Positions 49,805-58,763 of a stretch of 64,000 nucleotides of DNA are shown piece by piece. Both the position numbers and the translations under genes were made by a program. Source of the DNA: a virus. A model generated the notes under the pieces. The model was not told the origin of the DNA. It searched no databases and worked only from the letters and a program-made list of their open reading frames with translations. The stretch covers positions 46,916-110,915 of the IMG/VR virus record IMGVR_UViG_3300028384_001046; one strand, 5' to 3'. Within the stretch, counting starts at the first letter, position 1, and each line of letters starts with the position of its first letter.

Positions 49805-49833
49805 TTGACAAATAAATAATTTTAGCTTATGAT
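49805..49833 (+). promoter_or_regulatory. Strong sigma-70 early promoter TTGACA-17-TATGAT
   Basis: A consensus -35 TTGACA (49805-49810), a 17-base spacer and TATGAT (49828-49833) follow the hsp20 terminator. Transcription would begin near 49840 and read the small genes, the Sm-like genes and gp43, and probably on through uvsX and gp41. This is the best host-type promoter in the window. Confidence 0.8.
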
Positions 49834-49855
49834 ACGAGCATAATACACTTAGATC

Positions 49856-50050
49856 ATGAACTACAAACCGTACAGTCAGGAATGGCATAGGTATCGGTAT
49901 CTTAAGGAAGCTATCGATACTTACCTTGACGATTACGTTGAAAATGATATCATTATGAATGATATTTTAGATATCATTTGTGAACGTCAAGAACGGGCAC
50001 ATGTTGAGTATCATCGGTTGGAAGACCTGGAATTAAAACTGCGGGAGTAA
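49856..50050 (+). CDS. Small unknown protein, first gene of the gp43 operon
   Basis: The protein has 64 residues: MNYKPYSQEWHRYRYLKEAI, then an acidic helix DDYVENDIIMNDILDII and a final ERQERAHVEYHRLEDLELKL. It is rich in Tyr, Asp and Glu, probably one helical hairpin. It begins about 15 bases after the predicted transcription start. Small proteins with this opening occur in many cyanophages, to my memory; no function is known. Confidence 0.55.
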   Translation: MNYKPYSQEWHRYRYLKEAIDTYLDDYVENDIIMNDILDIICERQERAHVEYHRLEDLELKLRE

Positions 50051-50051
50051 C

Positions 50052-50366
50052 ATGCTATCTACTCAATACAGACTCCGACTGGAGTTCATCTGTAAGAAGA
50101 TCGCTAACAAAGAAGAAGTACAATTGGATGATATGATTTGGGCAGAGAAACTTGCCAAGCGTCATACCACTGCTCGTGACTGGTTAAACAAAGCACGCCG
50201 TCAAGCCTCTCAAGATATTCAAGAGGGGACCATTGATGATTTTATGAATAAGATGGGACTAGGAGACCCCGACCCATCTAATTATAAAACGGGGTTCGAT
50301 GGTGCTGACGAAATTGTTGATTGGTTCAAACAAGACAAACCTGATGATTGGAGACAAAGAGACTGA
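50052..50366 (+). CDS. Small unknown helical protein
   Basis: The protein has 104 residues and starts 1 base after the previous stop. STQYRLRLEFICKKIANKEE, VQLDDMIWAEKLAKRHTTAR, then DWLNKARRQASQDIQEGTID, then a Gly/Asp-rich end. It is helical and mixed in charge, with no motif I recognise. Co-transcribed with the gp43 genes. Confidence 0.55.
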   Translation: MLSTQYRLRLEFICKKIANKEEVQLDDMIWAEKLAKRHTTARDWLNKARRQASQDIQEGTIDDFMNKMGLGDPDPSNYKTGFDGADEIVDWFKQDKPDDWRQRD

Positions 50367-50369
50367 ATT

Positions 50370-50720
50370 ATGGCTGTAAAACTTGTATTGATGGAATCTG
50401 GAGATCTAGTTATCGCAGATGTGAAACAGGCTGTAGAAGGAGATAAAGTAATTTTTACTGTTCTAGATTGTCCTTTCTTTGCGGAACTGGTGGAAATACA
50501 ACGAGAACCAGAACTTCTTGTGGAAGAAAATTTGGTGAATATGGATCAAGATGATTCACCTAGATATAATGTCGCTTTTACTGAGTGGCAACCCCTGACT
50601 TCGGACAGAAAGATTTCTATTGAACCAGGATTTGTGGTGTCGATAATGGAACCTAAGAAAGAAGTCAAAGAGTCTTATGAAGAACGAATAAACCAACTTT
50701 ATGGAACCAATGGAAAGTGA
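50370..50720 (+). CDS. Sm-like protein, copy B
   Basis: The protein has 116 residues. It follows the same pattern as the gene at 35734: VKLVLMESGDLVIADVKQAV (strand and xLxxGdlvIAdv), KVIFTVLDCPFFAELV, then FTEWQPLTSDRKISIEPGFV and VSIMEPKKEVKESYEERINQ. The long loop between the barrel strands is expanded (EPELLVEENLVNMDQDDSPR). I infer an Sm/LSm fold by the shared spacing. The gene lies 3 bases after the previous stop. RNA binding is plausible, not shown. Confidence 0.5.
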   Translation: MAVKLVLMESGDLVIADVKQAVEGDKVIFTVLDCPFFAELVEIQREPELLVEENLVNMDQDDSPRYNVAFTEWQPLTSDRKISIEPGFVVSIMEPKKEVKESYEERINQLYGTNGK

Positions 50721-50997
50721 AATTCAATGCATCATTTTGACTAATGATGTCGTCCTTATCAGTCAAATTGAATCTGTTGCCGCTGACATTGGTGCTCCAG
50801 ATTGCAAACTAACATCTCCATATCAAATTTTGGGAAGGCATGAAACTGATGCTCCTCCCGAAGAACGTTTGATTCCATGGTTAGGAGATGTTACAGATGA
50901 CAATGTTGTGATGATTTCTTCTGATAAAATCCTAACATTGGTCGAACCACACAAAAAACTTATCGACTTTTACTTGAAACTTGCTACAAAGGAATGA
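50701..50997 (+). CDS. Sm-like protein, copy C
   Basis: The protein has 98 residues from ATG 50701, or 95 from ATG 50710; both overlap copy B. Motifs: IQCIILTNDVVLISQIESV, KLTSPYQILGRH, RLIPWLGDVTDDNVVMISSD and KILTLVEPHKKLIDFYLKLA. The PWL and ILTLVEP segments correspond to PWIKT and ITVVEAS of copy A. It ends at the gp43 start (ATGA overlap). Copies B and C in tandem could form a mixed ring. Function inferred from fold only. Confidence 0.5.
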   Translation: MEPMESEIQCIILTNDVVLISQIESVAADIGAPDCKLTSPYQILGRHETDAPPEERLIPWLGDVTDDNVVMISSDKILTLVEPHKKLIDFYLKLATKE

Positions 50998-53495
50998 GGT
51001 TCTACACTAACGTTTTCCAAATTGGTAATGACATTTTGATCCGTGGATATGAGAATGGGAAACACTTTAGTGATCGACAGAAGTTTCAACCAACACTGTA
51101 TGTTCCCACAAAAAGAAAGTCTAAGTGGCGAACTCTGGACAACATTCCAGTAGAACCAGTTCAACCTGGAACAATTAAAGACTGCAGAGAATTCATTGAC
51201 AAGTATAGTTCTGTCAATGGATTTGATGTCTTTGGGAACGAACGATATGTCCACCAATACATCTCTGAGATGTATCCTGAAGATGAAATTAAGTTTGATA
51301 TCAGTAAAATCAAACTAATTACGATTGATATTGAGGTTGCTGCAGAGAGCGGATTCCCAGATCCGTTTAACTGTGCAGAAGAACTTCTACTCATTACTAT
51401 TCAGGACTACAATACCAAGAAAGTTATTACTTTTGGGTCAAGACCTTACGCTAATCAAGACAGACCTAACTTTAAGTATGTTCAATGTCACGATGAAGAG
51501 GATCTGATCAGCAGGTTCTTGGCTTGGTGGCAAGAAAATACCCCAGAAGTTATCACTGGATGGAACTGTGAGTTTTACGACATTCCATATTTGACTGGTC
51601 GCATCGAAAGAATCATGGGTGAGAAAACCATGAAGAAGATGTCTCCCTGGAATATTCTCCGTCGTAACGAAATTGTCATTGCTGGTCGCAAGAATATCTC
51701 TTGTGATGTTGCGGGTATCTCAGTAATCGATTACCTAGATCTTTATAAGAAGTCTCCTGGCACCCCTAACCAGGAGAGTTATCGACTGGATCATATTGCC
51801 TCACAAGAACTAGGACAGAAGAAATTGGACCACTCGGAGTTTGATACCTTCCGAGAGTTCTATACTAAAGCCTGGGACAAGTTTGTTGACTATAACATTG
51901 TTGACGTGGAACTGGTGGATAAACTTGAGGATAAGTTGAAACTTATTGACTTGTGTCTTACCCGTGCATATGACGCTAAGGTCAACTTTAGCGATATTGC
52001 ATATCAGGTTCGCACCTGGGACGCAATCATTTACAACTATCTCAAGAAACAAAACATTGTTATTCCACAAAAGGAGAGGAATCAGAAAGATGAAAAATAT
52101 GCTGGTGCTTATGTTAAAGAACCTAAGCCTGGAGTTTATGAATGGGTGGTCAATTTTGACCTCAACTCCCTATACCCTCACCTCATTATGCAGTACAACA
52201 TCTCGCCAGAGACGCTACTGGATAAGAAACACCCATCAGCAACTGTAGATAAACTTCTGAACCAGGATATTACATTTGAAATGTATTCTGACTATGCAGT
52301 ATGTGCCAATGGTGCAATGTATAGGAAAGACAAGAAAGGTTTTCTCCCAGAATTGATGGAGAAGATGTATAACGAACGTGTCATCTTCAAGAAGAAGATG
52401 ATTCAAGCGAAGAAAGATTATGAGAAGACGCCTACTAAAGCACTTGAAAAGGAAATCGCTCGTTGCAATAACATTCAGATGGCGAAAAAGATTGCTCTTA
52501 ACTCTGCTTATGGCGCAATCGGTAATCAGTATTTCCGATATTATAAACTAGCTAATGCAGAGGCAATCACATTGTCTGGACAGGTCTCCATCCGATGGAT
52601 TGAGAACAAGATGAATTCATATATGAATCGTGTATTGAAAACAAAGGATGTAGATTATGTTATTGCTTCTGATACTGACTCTATCTACCTTAATATGGGT
52701 CCTCTGGTTGAAAATGTATACCAGGGAAGAGAGAAAACTACTGAAAGCATTGTCAAGTTCCTTGATAAGGTGTGTGAAGTGGAACTTGAGCCGTATATTG
52801 ACAGTTCTTACCAAGAACTCGCGGACTACGTGAACGCATACGATCAGAAGATGTTCATGAAACGAGAGAACATTGCTGATCGTGGTATCTGGACTGCTAA
52901 GAAGAGATACATTCTCAATGTATGGGACAGTGAGGGTGTTCGATATAAAGAACCCAAACTGAAGATTATGGGTATTGAAGCCATTAAGACTTCTACTCCT
53001 GCTCCTTGCCGTAAGATGATTAAGGATGGTCTGAAGTTGATGATGAGTGCAACTGAAGATGAGATGATTGACTTCATCGAAAAGTCTCGTAAAGAGTTTC
53101 ATGATCTCCCCCCATCAGATATTGCTTTCCCTCGAAGTGTTTCTGATATTAATAAGTGGAAGTCATCTTCGGATTTATATTCAAAGGGTACGCCTATCCA
53201 TGTTCGTGGAGCCATTCTTTACAATCACTATGTGAAACAAAAGAAACTTTCGGATAAGTATCAGGACATTCAAAGCGGAGAGAAGATCAAGTTTGTTTAT
53301 CTCAAAACTCCTAATCCTATTCATGAAAATGTGATGTCTTTTATCCAAGATTTCCCTTCCGAGTTTGACCTAGATAAGTATGTTGACTATGAACTTCAGT
53401 TCAGCAAATCTTTCATTGAACCCATCAAAGTGATCCTTGATTGTATTGGTTGGGAAGTTGAAAGGCGAAATACTTTAGAGGCATTTTTTTCATGA
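50994..53495 (+). CDS. gp43: DNA polymerase gp43 (family B)
   Basis: The protein has 833 residues (T4 898). The 3'-5' exonuclease has LITIDIEVAAESG (Exo I), VITGWNCEFYDIPYLTGRI (Exo II) and FVDYNIVDVELVDKLED (Exo III). Polymerase motifs are VNFDLNSLYPHLIMQYNISP (A), AKKIALNSAYGAIGNQYFRY (B) and VIASDTDSIYLNMG (C). The C-terminus ends in a clamp-binding-type hydrophobic tail (LEAFFS). gp43 copies phage DNA with gp44/62, gp45 and gp41. It overlaps the neighbours on both sides. Confidence 0.97.
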   Translation: MRFYTNVFQIGNDILIRGYENGKHFSDRQKFQPTLYVPTKRKSKWRTLDNIPVEPVQPGTIKDCREFIDKYSSVNGFDVFGNERYVHQYISEMYPEDEIKFDISKIKLITIDIEVAAESGFPDPFNCAEELLLITIQDYNTKKVITFGSRPYANQDRPNFKYVQCHDEEDLISRFLAWWQENTPEVITGWNCEFYDIPYLTGRIERIMGEKTMKKMSPWNILRRNEIVIAGRKNISCDVAGISVIDYLDLYKKSPGTPNQESYRLDHIASQELGQKKLDHSEFDTFREFYTKAWDKFVDYNIVDVELVDKLEDKLKLIDLCLTRAYDAKVNFSDIAYQVRTWDAIIYNYLKKQNIVIPQKERNQKDEKYAGAYVKEPKPGVYEWVVNFDLNSLYPHLIMQYNISPETLLDKKHPSATVDKLLNQDITFEMYSDYAVCANGAMYRKDKKGFLPELMEKMYNERVIFKKKMIQAKKDYEKTPTKALEKEIARCNNIQMAKKIALNSAYGAIGNQYFRYYKLANAEAITLSGQVSIRWIENKMNSYMNRVLKTKDVDYVIASDTDSIYLNMGPLVENVYQGREKTTESIVKFLDKVCEVELEPYIDSSYQELADYVNAYDQKMFMKRENIADRGIWTAKKRYILNVWDSEGVRYKEPKLKIMGIEAIKTSTPAPCRKMIKDGLKLMMSATEDEMIDFIEKSRKEFHDLPPSDIAFPRSVSDINKWKSSSDLYSKGTPIHVRGAILYNHYVKQKKLSDKYQDIQSGEKIKFVYLKTPNPIHENVMSFIQDFPSEFDLDKYVDYELQFSKSFIEPIKVILDCIGWEVERRNTLEAFFS

Positions 53496-53950
53496 AGAGA
53501 ATTATTACTTTAGTCACTGGTGGATTTGACCCCATTCACAGTGGACACATTGCATACTTTAAGAAAGCCAGAGAACTCACCAACTATCTGGTAGTGGGTC
53601 TGAATACAAACGAGTGGCTAAAGGATAAGAAAGGACAGTACTTTCAAGATTGGAAAGAACGTGCAGAGATCATTAGGCATTTGGAAATGGTTGATGCTGT
53701 GATTACGGTTCCATATGATGAGAAGGGATCTGCATGTGGAGCCATTGAGACTTGTCTGGGAATTGCACAGACAGTAGTCTTTGCCAATGGTGGTGATCGC
53801 GGAAAGGATAATACTCCAGAAGTTGATATGTATGGAGATAATCCTAGAGTTGAATTTGAATATGGTACTGGAGGAACTGATAAACTGAATAGTAGTTCTT
53901 GGTTACTTCACGATTACTTTAATAGACAGAGAAAAATTCTTGGTATATGA
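53492..53950 (+). CDS. Cytidylyltransferase-like nucleotidyltransferase
   Basis: The protein has 152 residues. VTGGFDPIHSGHIAYFKKAR carries the HxGH motif; LNTNEWLKDKKGQYFQDWKE, RAEIIRHLEMVD and VVFANGGDRGKDN are typical of TagD/RfaE2-type enzymes, and GGTDKLNSSSWLL stands where the ISST.i motif is expected. The family moves CMP or AMP to a phosphorylated polyol or sugar. The substrate is unknown. It overlaps the gp43 stop (ATGA) and precedes two oxygenase genes. Confidence 0.7.
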   Translation: MKRIITLVTGGFDPIHSGHIAYFKKARELTNYLVVGLNTNEWLKDKKGQYFQDWKERAEIIRHLEMVDAVITVPYDEKGSACGAIETCLGIAQTVVFANGGDRGKDNTPEVDMYGDNPRVEFEYGTGGTDKLNSSSWLLHDYFNRQRKILGI

Positions 53951-54582
53951 AAGAAATTGAATGGGATCCTTTTGAGCTTCCTAACCTTCCAATATACAAA
54001 ACAAAATTGCCAGAGAATGTAATGGACTATCTCTGGCAAAGGATAGACATTGCAAAAAAAGAAAATAAAAAAGTTACCAATAAACTTGCAGGCAATATTT
54101 CATCAAGTTTAGAACTTACGGATGACGGATTTTTTGTCAATAATGTTCTGATTCCTATTTCTAAACATATGGTAGATTCCAATCTATCTGCATTTGGACC
54201 ACAATTACATCGTGATGCTCCCCCATCTACTCTTGACATGACATGGTGGGTTAACTTCCAAAAACAAATGGAGTTTAATCCTATTCATACTCACGCAGGA
54301 ATTTTGTCATTTGTAATCTGGATGCAAATTCCTACTGATTATAGAGAACAACATAAACTTCCCTTTTGTGAGGGAAGCAATGGTCCAGCAGCATCAGATT
54401 TTCAGTTTACATATGCTGATATTCTTGGTAATATACAAACATATCCTATTTTAATGGATAAAGAGTCGGAGGGATGTATGTTTATTTTTCCAGCACACCT
54501 TGGACACTCTGTGCATCCTTTTTATAATTGTGATGATGAGAGGATTTCCATCGCTGGTAACATTCTTTGGACCGTAAAATGA
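53947..54582 (+). CDS. Putative 2OG-Fe(II) oxygenase (replication block, 1)
   Basis: The protein has 211 residues. WWVNFQKQMEFNPIHTHAGI and LSFVIWMQIPTDY give the first metal histidines and following strand. GCMFIFPAHLGHSVHPFYNC gives the distal His, and ERISIAGNILW has the Arg expected to bind 2-oxoglutarate. The layout equals that of the proteins at 12433 and 54579. It overlaps the nucleotidyltransferase (ATGA). No substrate can be named. Confidence 0.6.
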   Translation: MKEIEWDPFELPNLPIYKTKLPENVMDYLWQRIDIAKKENKKVTNKLAGNISSSLELTDDGFFVNNVLIPISKHMVDSNLSAFGPQLHRDAPPSTLDMTWWVNFQKQMEFNPIHTHAGILSFVIWMQIPTDYREQHKLPFCEGSNGPAASDFQFTYADILGNIQTYPILMDKESEGCMFIFPAHLGHSVHPFYNCDDERISIAGNILWTVK

Positions 54583-55214
54583 TGCATTTTCAATACCAAC
54601 TATTGAATCCTTTCGGACCCAACATTTTAAAAGCTAAATGTCCTCAGTCTATACTTAATGAGGTCAATAAATTTATTGATGGTCCTGAATCTAGATCAGT
54701 ATCACAAGATCTTCTGGATAGAGATATTGATGTTGTATATTTAACTGAAGAGTTCTGCGAATCCATTCAGTTGAAAACGTTTGTTGAAGATCTGGGTCAA
54801 TTTTACAATGAACAATTTCCATCTAACATCGATAAACTTTGCCTCTCATTGGTTCCACCAAATGATGATCGATTTGATGGGAAAACAATTATGGCAGATG
54901 CCTGGGTAAATAGATACCGATCAGGCAACTTTACTCCAGTTCATATACATGCAGCGGACTTATCTGGTATAATACTACTAGAAGTACCTGAGGATCCCTC
55001 GGAGCTTTGTTTCATGCATGGACATTACTTACCTTGGACTTCAGCTGAGTGGGTGCCAAAACAAGAGGTTGGAGATGTAATTCTTTTTCCTAGTTGGCTT
55101 CAACATATGGTATTCCCACAAAAACATAATAACGAGAGGAGAACTCTAAGTTTCAATCTCATTGATGAACAAAATTATTCTGAACGCAAATGGATTTTCT
55201 CAAAGACATCGTAA
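54579..55214 (+). CDS. Putative 2OG-Fe(II) oxygenase (replication block, 2)
   Basis: ATG 54579 overlaps the previous stop (AATGATG); a second ATG follows directly. The protein has 211 residues. AWVNRYRSGNFTPVHIHAAD with LSGIILLEVPED, then VGDVILFPSWLQHMVFPQKH and ERRTLSFNLIDE, give the H, distal H and R of this oxygenase group. It is similar in plan but not close in sequence to the gene before it. It overlaps uvsX by 25 bases. Confidence 0.6.
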   Translation: MMHFQYQLLNPFGPNILKAKCPQSILNEVNKFIDGPESRSVSQDLLDRDIDVVYLTEEFCESIQLKTFVEDLGQFYNEQFPSNIDKLCLSLVPPNDDRFDGKTIMADAWVNRYRSGNFTPVHIHAADLSGIILLEVPEDPSELCFMHGHYLPWTSAEWVPKQEVGDVILFPSWLQHMVFPQKHNNERRTLSFNLIDEQNYSERKWIFSKTS

Positions 55215-56191
55215 AAGAAATCGGAGATGACTACACCAAACTCGCCGCAGATATTGATGATACTGAAGAGTTTGTTGATACGGGCTCGTACATTTTTAAC
55301 GGACTTGTTTCAGGTAGTATTTTTGGTGGTGTATCTAGGAACAAGATTACTGCCATTGCTGGCGAGTCTTCTACTGGCAAAACTTTCTTCAGCCTCGCTG
55401 TTGTTAAAAATTTCCTTGATAGCAATCCCGATGGTTATTGTCTATATTTTGACACTGAAGCCGCTGTTACGAAGTCTCTTCTTGCAGATCGGGGCGTAGA
55501 TCTTAAACGTGTAGTTGTTGTCAATGTTGTAACTATTGAAGAGTTTAGGTCTAAAGCTCTAAAGGCTGTAGATATATATTTAAAAAAATCAGAGGAAGAT
55601 CGCAAACCGTGCATGTTTGTGTTAGACTCCTTAGGAATGCTTTCCACCGAAAAGGAGATCACTGACGCACTGAACGATAAACAAGTTCGTGACATGACTA
55701 AATCCCAACTGGTCAAAGGTGCTTTCAGAATGCTCACTCTCAAGTTGGGTCAAGCAAACATTCCAATGATTGTTACTAATCATACCTACGATGTTATCGG
55801 TTCTTATGTGCCTACAAAAGAAATGGGAGGAGGCAGTGGCCTCAAGTATGCAGCGAGTTCAATCATCTATCTCAGCAAGAAGAAAGAGAAAGATGGAACA
55901 GAAGTCGTCGGAAATCTTATCAAGGCAAAGACTGCTAAGTCGCGTTTGAGTAAAGAAAATAAAGAAGTTACTGTACGTCTCTACTATGATGAACGTGGAT
56001 TAGACAAGTATTATGGTCTCTTGGAACTTGGCGAACTTGGTGGACTTTGGAAGAATGTAGCAGGTCGTTATGAGATCGATGGGAAAAAAATCTACGCAAA
56101 ACAAATCCTGGCATCGCCCGAGGAATACTTTACCGATGATGTTATGGAAAAACTTGATGCGATTGCGAGAGAAACCTTTGCATATGGATGA
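55190..56191 (+). CDS. uvsX: Recombinase UvsX (RecA-like)
   Basis: The protein has 333 residues (T4 391). IAGESSTGKTFFSLAVVKNF is Walker A; CMFVLDSLGMLSTEKEITDA is Walker B; IPMIVTNHTYDVIGSYVPTK and GGGSGLKYAASSIIYLSKKK follow as in UvsX. It forms filaments on single-stranded DNA and catalyses strand exchange, helped by UvsY at 33848. It is shorter than T4 UvsX, as is usual in cyanophages. Confidence 0.95.
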   Translation: MDFLKDIVKEIGDDYTKLAADIDDTEEFVDTGSYIFNGLVSGSIFGGVSRNKITAIAGESSTGKTFFSLAVVKNFLDSNPDGYCLYFDTEAAVTKSLLADRGVDLKRVVVVNVVTIEEFRSKALKAVDIYLKKSEEDRKPCMFVLDSLGMLSTEKEITDALNDKQVRDMTKSQLVKGAFRMLTLKLGQANIPMIVTNHTYDVIGSYVPTKEMGGGSGLKYAASSIIYLSKKKEKDGTEVVGNLIKAKTAKSRLSKENKEVTVRLYYDERGLDKYYGLLELGELGGLWKNVAGRYEIDGKKIYAKQILASPEEYFTDDVMEKLDAIARETFAYG

Positions 56192-56729
56192 GTTTATCAA
56201 ACAATGTGAAACTTTTGACTCGGTAACTTGCCAATCACTTATTGATATTTTTGAACAATCTGAAAATAAAGAACGCATTGAAAATTTTGGAAGACCTAAT
56301 TTCACACAAGTAAACTTAAATGCAGAAAAAAAATATAAAAAATTTGTTCAAATTCTTTGTTATAAATTTATAGAAATTCTTCGATCTTATAAAGAAGGAA
56401 TTGGAGAGTGTGGGGAATGGTTTCCACACAAAACTTTTTTTGAAGAATTTAGAATCAAAAAGTATGAGCCTGATTCGGACGATATGTTTGATTTACATGT
56501 CGATGTACAGGATCATGATACATCAAAAAGATATCTCGCTTTTCTCTGTTATCTCAATGATGATTTTTTCGGTGGAGAAACAGATTTTCCTTACCATAAA
56601 TTGACAGTCAGACCAAAGACTGGTACAGTGTTGGTATTCCCCCCAACATGGCAGTACCCACACAGAGGTTTACCTGTAAAAGAAGGTAAACCAAAATATA
56701 TTATGAGCACGTATCTTCACTATAATTGA
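56184..56729 (+). CDS. Prolyl 4-hydroxylase-type 2OG-Fe(II) oxygenase (replication block, 3)
   Basis: ATG 56184 overlaps the uvsX stop. The protein has 181 residues. EFRIKKYEPDSDDMFDLHVD gives the H-x-D pair, RYLAFLCYLNDDFFGGETDF the strand and GGETdF pattern, and VRPKTGTVLVFPPTWQYPHR the distal His with its strand. It is the same type as the protein at 14807. The substrate is unknown; proteins of the replisome are possible targets given the location, but this is a guess. Confidence 0.75.
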   Translation: MDEFIKQCETFDSVTCQSLIDIFEQSENKERIENFGRPNFTQVNLNAEKKYKKFVQILCYKFIEILRSYKEGIGECGEWFPHKTFFEEFRIKKYEPDSDDMFDLHVDVQDHDTSKRYLAFLCYLNDDFFGGETDFPYHKLTVRPKTGTVLVFPPTWQYPHRGLPVKEGKPKYIMSTYLHYN

Positions 56730-58108
56730 TGGAAACGATTGAAAAGACAATCCTTAAGAATCTAATTCTTAATGAAGACTATACTAGAAAGGTGCTTCCT
56801 TTTATCAAGAAGGATTACTTTGATAGTGTACATGAGAAAGTAATCTTCGAGGAATCTGAAAGATTCATTAGTGAGTATAATAAGTGTCCTACAGTAGAGA
56901 TTCTTAATATCGAATGTGAGAAACGATCTGATATCAATCAAGAAACGTTTCAAACTGTTGTTTCTGCTCTTTCTGAGTTTGATACCGATCGTTCAAACGA
57001 AGAGTGGTTGACTGATGTTACGGAGAAGTGGTGTAGGGATAGAGCAATTTATCTCGCCCTGGTTGAGAGTATTGGTATTGCGGATGGAAATAATGAAAAG
57101 AAAAATATTGATGCAATCCCATCTATTCTTTCAGATGCACTAGCTGTAAGTTTCGACAATCATGTTGGTCATGACTATCTGCAAGACTTTTCTGAACGAT
57201 TTGATTTCTATCATCAAAAAGAAGAAAGAATACCTTTTGATCTTGACTTCTTCAATAAGATTACGAAAGGTGGTCTGGTCAATAAGAGTCTTAATATCGC
57301 TCTGGCTGGCACAGGTGTCGGTAAGTCTCTTTTCATGTGTCACATGGCTTCTTCCGTTCTCCTCAGAGGAAGTAACGTACTCTATATTACGCTTGAGATG
57401 GCTGAGGAAAAAATTGCAGAGAGAATCGACGCGAATCTCCTCAACATCCCAATCCAACAATTGACTGATTTGCCTCGGTCAATGTTTGAAAACAAAGTAT
57501 CTAAACTCGCGGAAAAAACTCAGGGGTCTCTTATAATTAAAGAGTATCCCACCGCAAGTGCTCACGTTGGACACTTTAGATCACTTCTTAATGAACTTGC
57601 ACTTAAGAAGTCATTTAGACCTGATATTATTTTCATTGATTACCTCAATATATGTGCTTCCGAAAGGTATCGCGGAAACAGCTCTGTCAATTCATATTCT
57701 TATATTAAGGCTATTGCAGAAGAACTTAGAGGATTGGCTTGCGAAGCCAAGGTCCCTATCGTATCTGCCACCCAGACCACTCGTTCTGGTTATGGTAGCT
57801 CTGATGTTGAGCTTACTGATACAAGTGAGTCCTTTGGTTTGCCTGCTACTGCTGATCTTATGTTTGCCCTTATCTCTACTGAGGAGCTTGAAGAACTTGG
57901 ACAGATTATGGTGAAACAATTGAAGAATCGATACAATGATCCTACAGTAAATAAAAGGTTTGTGGTTGGTATCGACCGTGCTAAGATGCGTCTTTATGAT
58001 TGCGAACAATCTGCACAGGATGATATTCTTGACTCTGGACAAGAAGAAGAGTATACTTACGAAGAGACCAAAAAATCCAAAGACAAATTTTCTGCTCTGA
58101 ATTTCTAA
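56729..58108 (+). CDS. gp41: Replicative helicase gp41 (DnaB-like)
   Basis: ATG 56729 (TGATG overlap) is preferred over TTG 56726. The protein has 459 residues (T4 475). SLNIALAGTGVGKSLFMCHM is Walker A, GSNVLYITLEMAEEKIAERI motif 1a, PDIIFIDYLNICASERY Walker B, and VPIVSATQTTRSGYGSSDVE sensor region. KNRYNDPTVNKRFVVGIDRA is the C-terminal arginine-finger region. The hexamer unwinds DNA at the fork. The primase gp61 is not in this window. Confidence 0.95.
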   Translation: METIEKTILKNLILNEDYTRKVLPFIKKDYFDSVHEKVIFEESERFISEYNKCPTVEILNIECEKRSDINQETFQTVVSALSEFDTDRSNEEWLTDVTEKWCRDRAIYLALVESIGIADGNNEKKNIDAIPSILSDALAVSFDNHVGHDYLQDFSERFDFYHQKEERIPFDLDFFNKITKGGLVNKSLNIALAGTGVGKSLFMCHMASSVLLRGSNVLYITLEMAEEKIAERIDANLLNIPIQQLTDLPRSMFENKVSKLAEKTQGSLIIKEYPTASAHVGHFRSLLNELALKKSFRPDIIFIDYLNICASERYRGNSSVNSYSYIKAIAEELRGLACEAKVPIVSATQTTRSGYGSSDVELTDTSESFGLPATADLMFALISTEELEELGQIMVKQLKNRYNDPTVNKRFVVGIDRAKMRLYDCEQSAQDDILDSGQEEEYTYEETKKSKDKFSALNF

Positions 58109-58512
58109 TGACTATTAAATTTTCCCGATACGAAGAGTTTGTTGATGCAGTCACTTCTGATGCATCAAAAGACTTTGTGTCCCTTGCTGATCGAATGGTT
58201 GAACTTGATGGTGAAGGTGCAAACATTGAGCGTCTGTTGACCGCTGGTGTTGGAATCAACGCTGAAGGTGGTGAGTTCCTTGAAATTATTAAAAAAATGA
58301 TTTTCCAAGGTAAGCCTTGGAACGATGCTAACAGAGAACATTTGATCCTTGAACTTGGTGATCTTCTGTGGTATGTTGCACAAGCAACACAAGCACTTGG
58401 AGTTTCTTTTGAAGACGTTATTGCTGGAAATATCCGTAAACTTGAGAAGCGTTATCCTGGGGGATCTTTTGATCCTTACTATTCCGAAAACCGTGCGGAG
58501 GGTGACCTGTGA
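58108..58512 (+). CDS. mazG: MazG-like nucleotide pyrophosphohydrolase
   Basis: The protein has 134 residues. AGVGINAEGGEFLEIIKKMI (ExxE) and ILELGDLLWYVAQATQALG (ExxD) give the metal-binding acids of the MazG/all-alpha NTP-PPase fold; EDVIAGNIRKLEKRYPGGSF follows as in phage MazG. Such enzymes hydrolyse non-canonical or canonical dNTPs to monophosphates. mazG is a common cyanophage auxiliary gene. It overlaps the gp41 stop (TAATG). Confidence 0.85.
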   Translation: MTIKFSRYEEFVDAVTSDASKDFVSLADRMVELDGEGANIERLLTAGVGINAEGGEFLEIIKKMIFQGKPWNDANREHLILELGDLLWYVAQATQALGVSFEDVIAGNIRKLEKRYPGGSFDPYYSENRAEGDL

Positions 58513-58763
58513 TTGGTAAACTTGATCCCGAAGAAAACGTTATGAATATGTCCGTAACATATCCTGGTAAAGTGTTAGGACAACTTGCCATTGCTCTGGA
58601 AACACTTGGGTGGGATTATGGTGATGACGTTGCAGTAGAAATTGCTGGCACTCAAATCTATGAGATTGAAGGTGCAGGCACTAAGTGGGCACCACTCAAA
58701 GGAACTCGCAAGTATAACAAAGATGCATTTATTGTAATTAAAAACAGATCACGAAATGTATAG
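58509..58763 (+). CDS. Small unknown protein
   Basis: The start is GTG 58509, because GGAGG lies 7 bases upstream; ATG 58542 and 58548 have no such site. The protein has 84 residues (SVTYPGKVLGQLAIALETLG, DDVAVEIAGTQIYEIEGAGT), beta-rich and neutral. No family is recognised. It overlaps mazG and is in the same operon. Confidence 0.55.
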   Translation: MIGKLDPEENVMNMSVTYPGKVLGQLAIALETLGWDYGDDVAVEIAGTQIYEIEGAGTKWAPLKGTRKYNKDAFIVIKNRSRNV

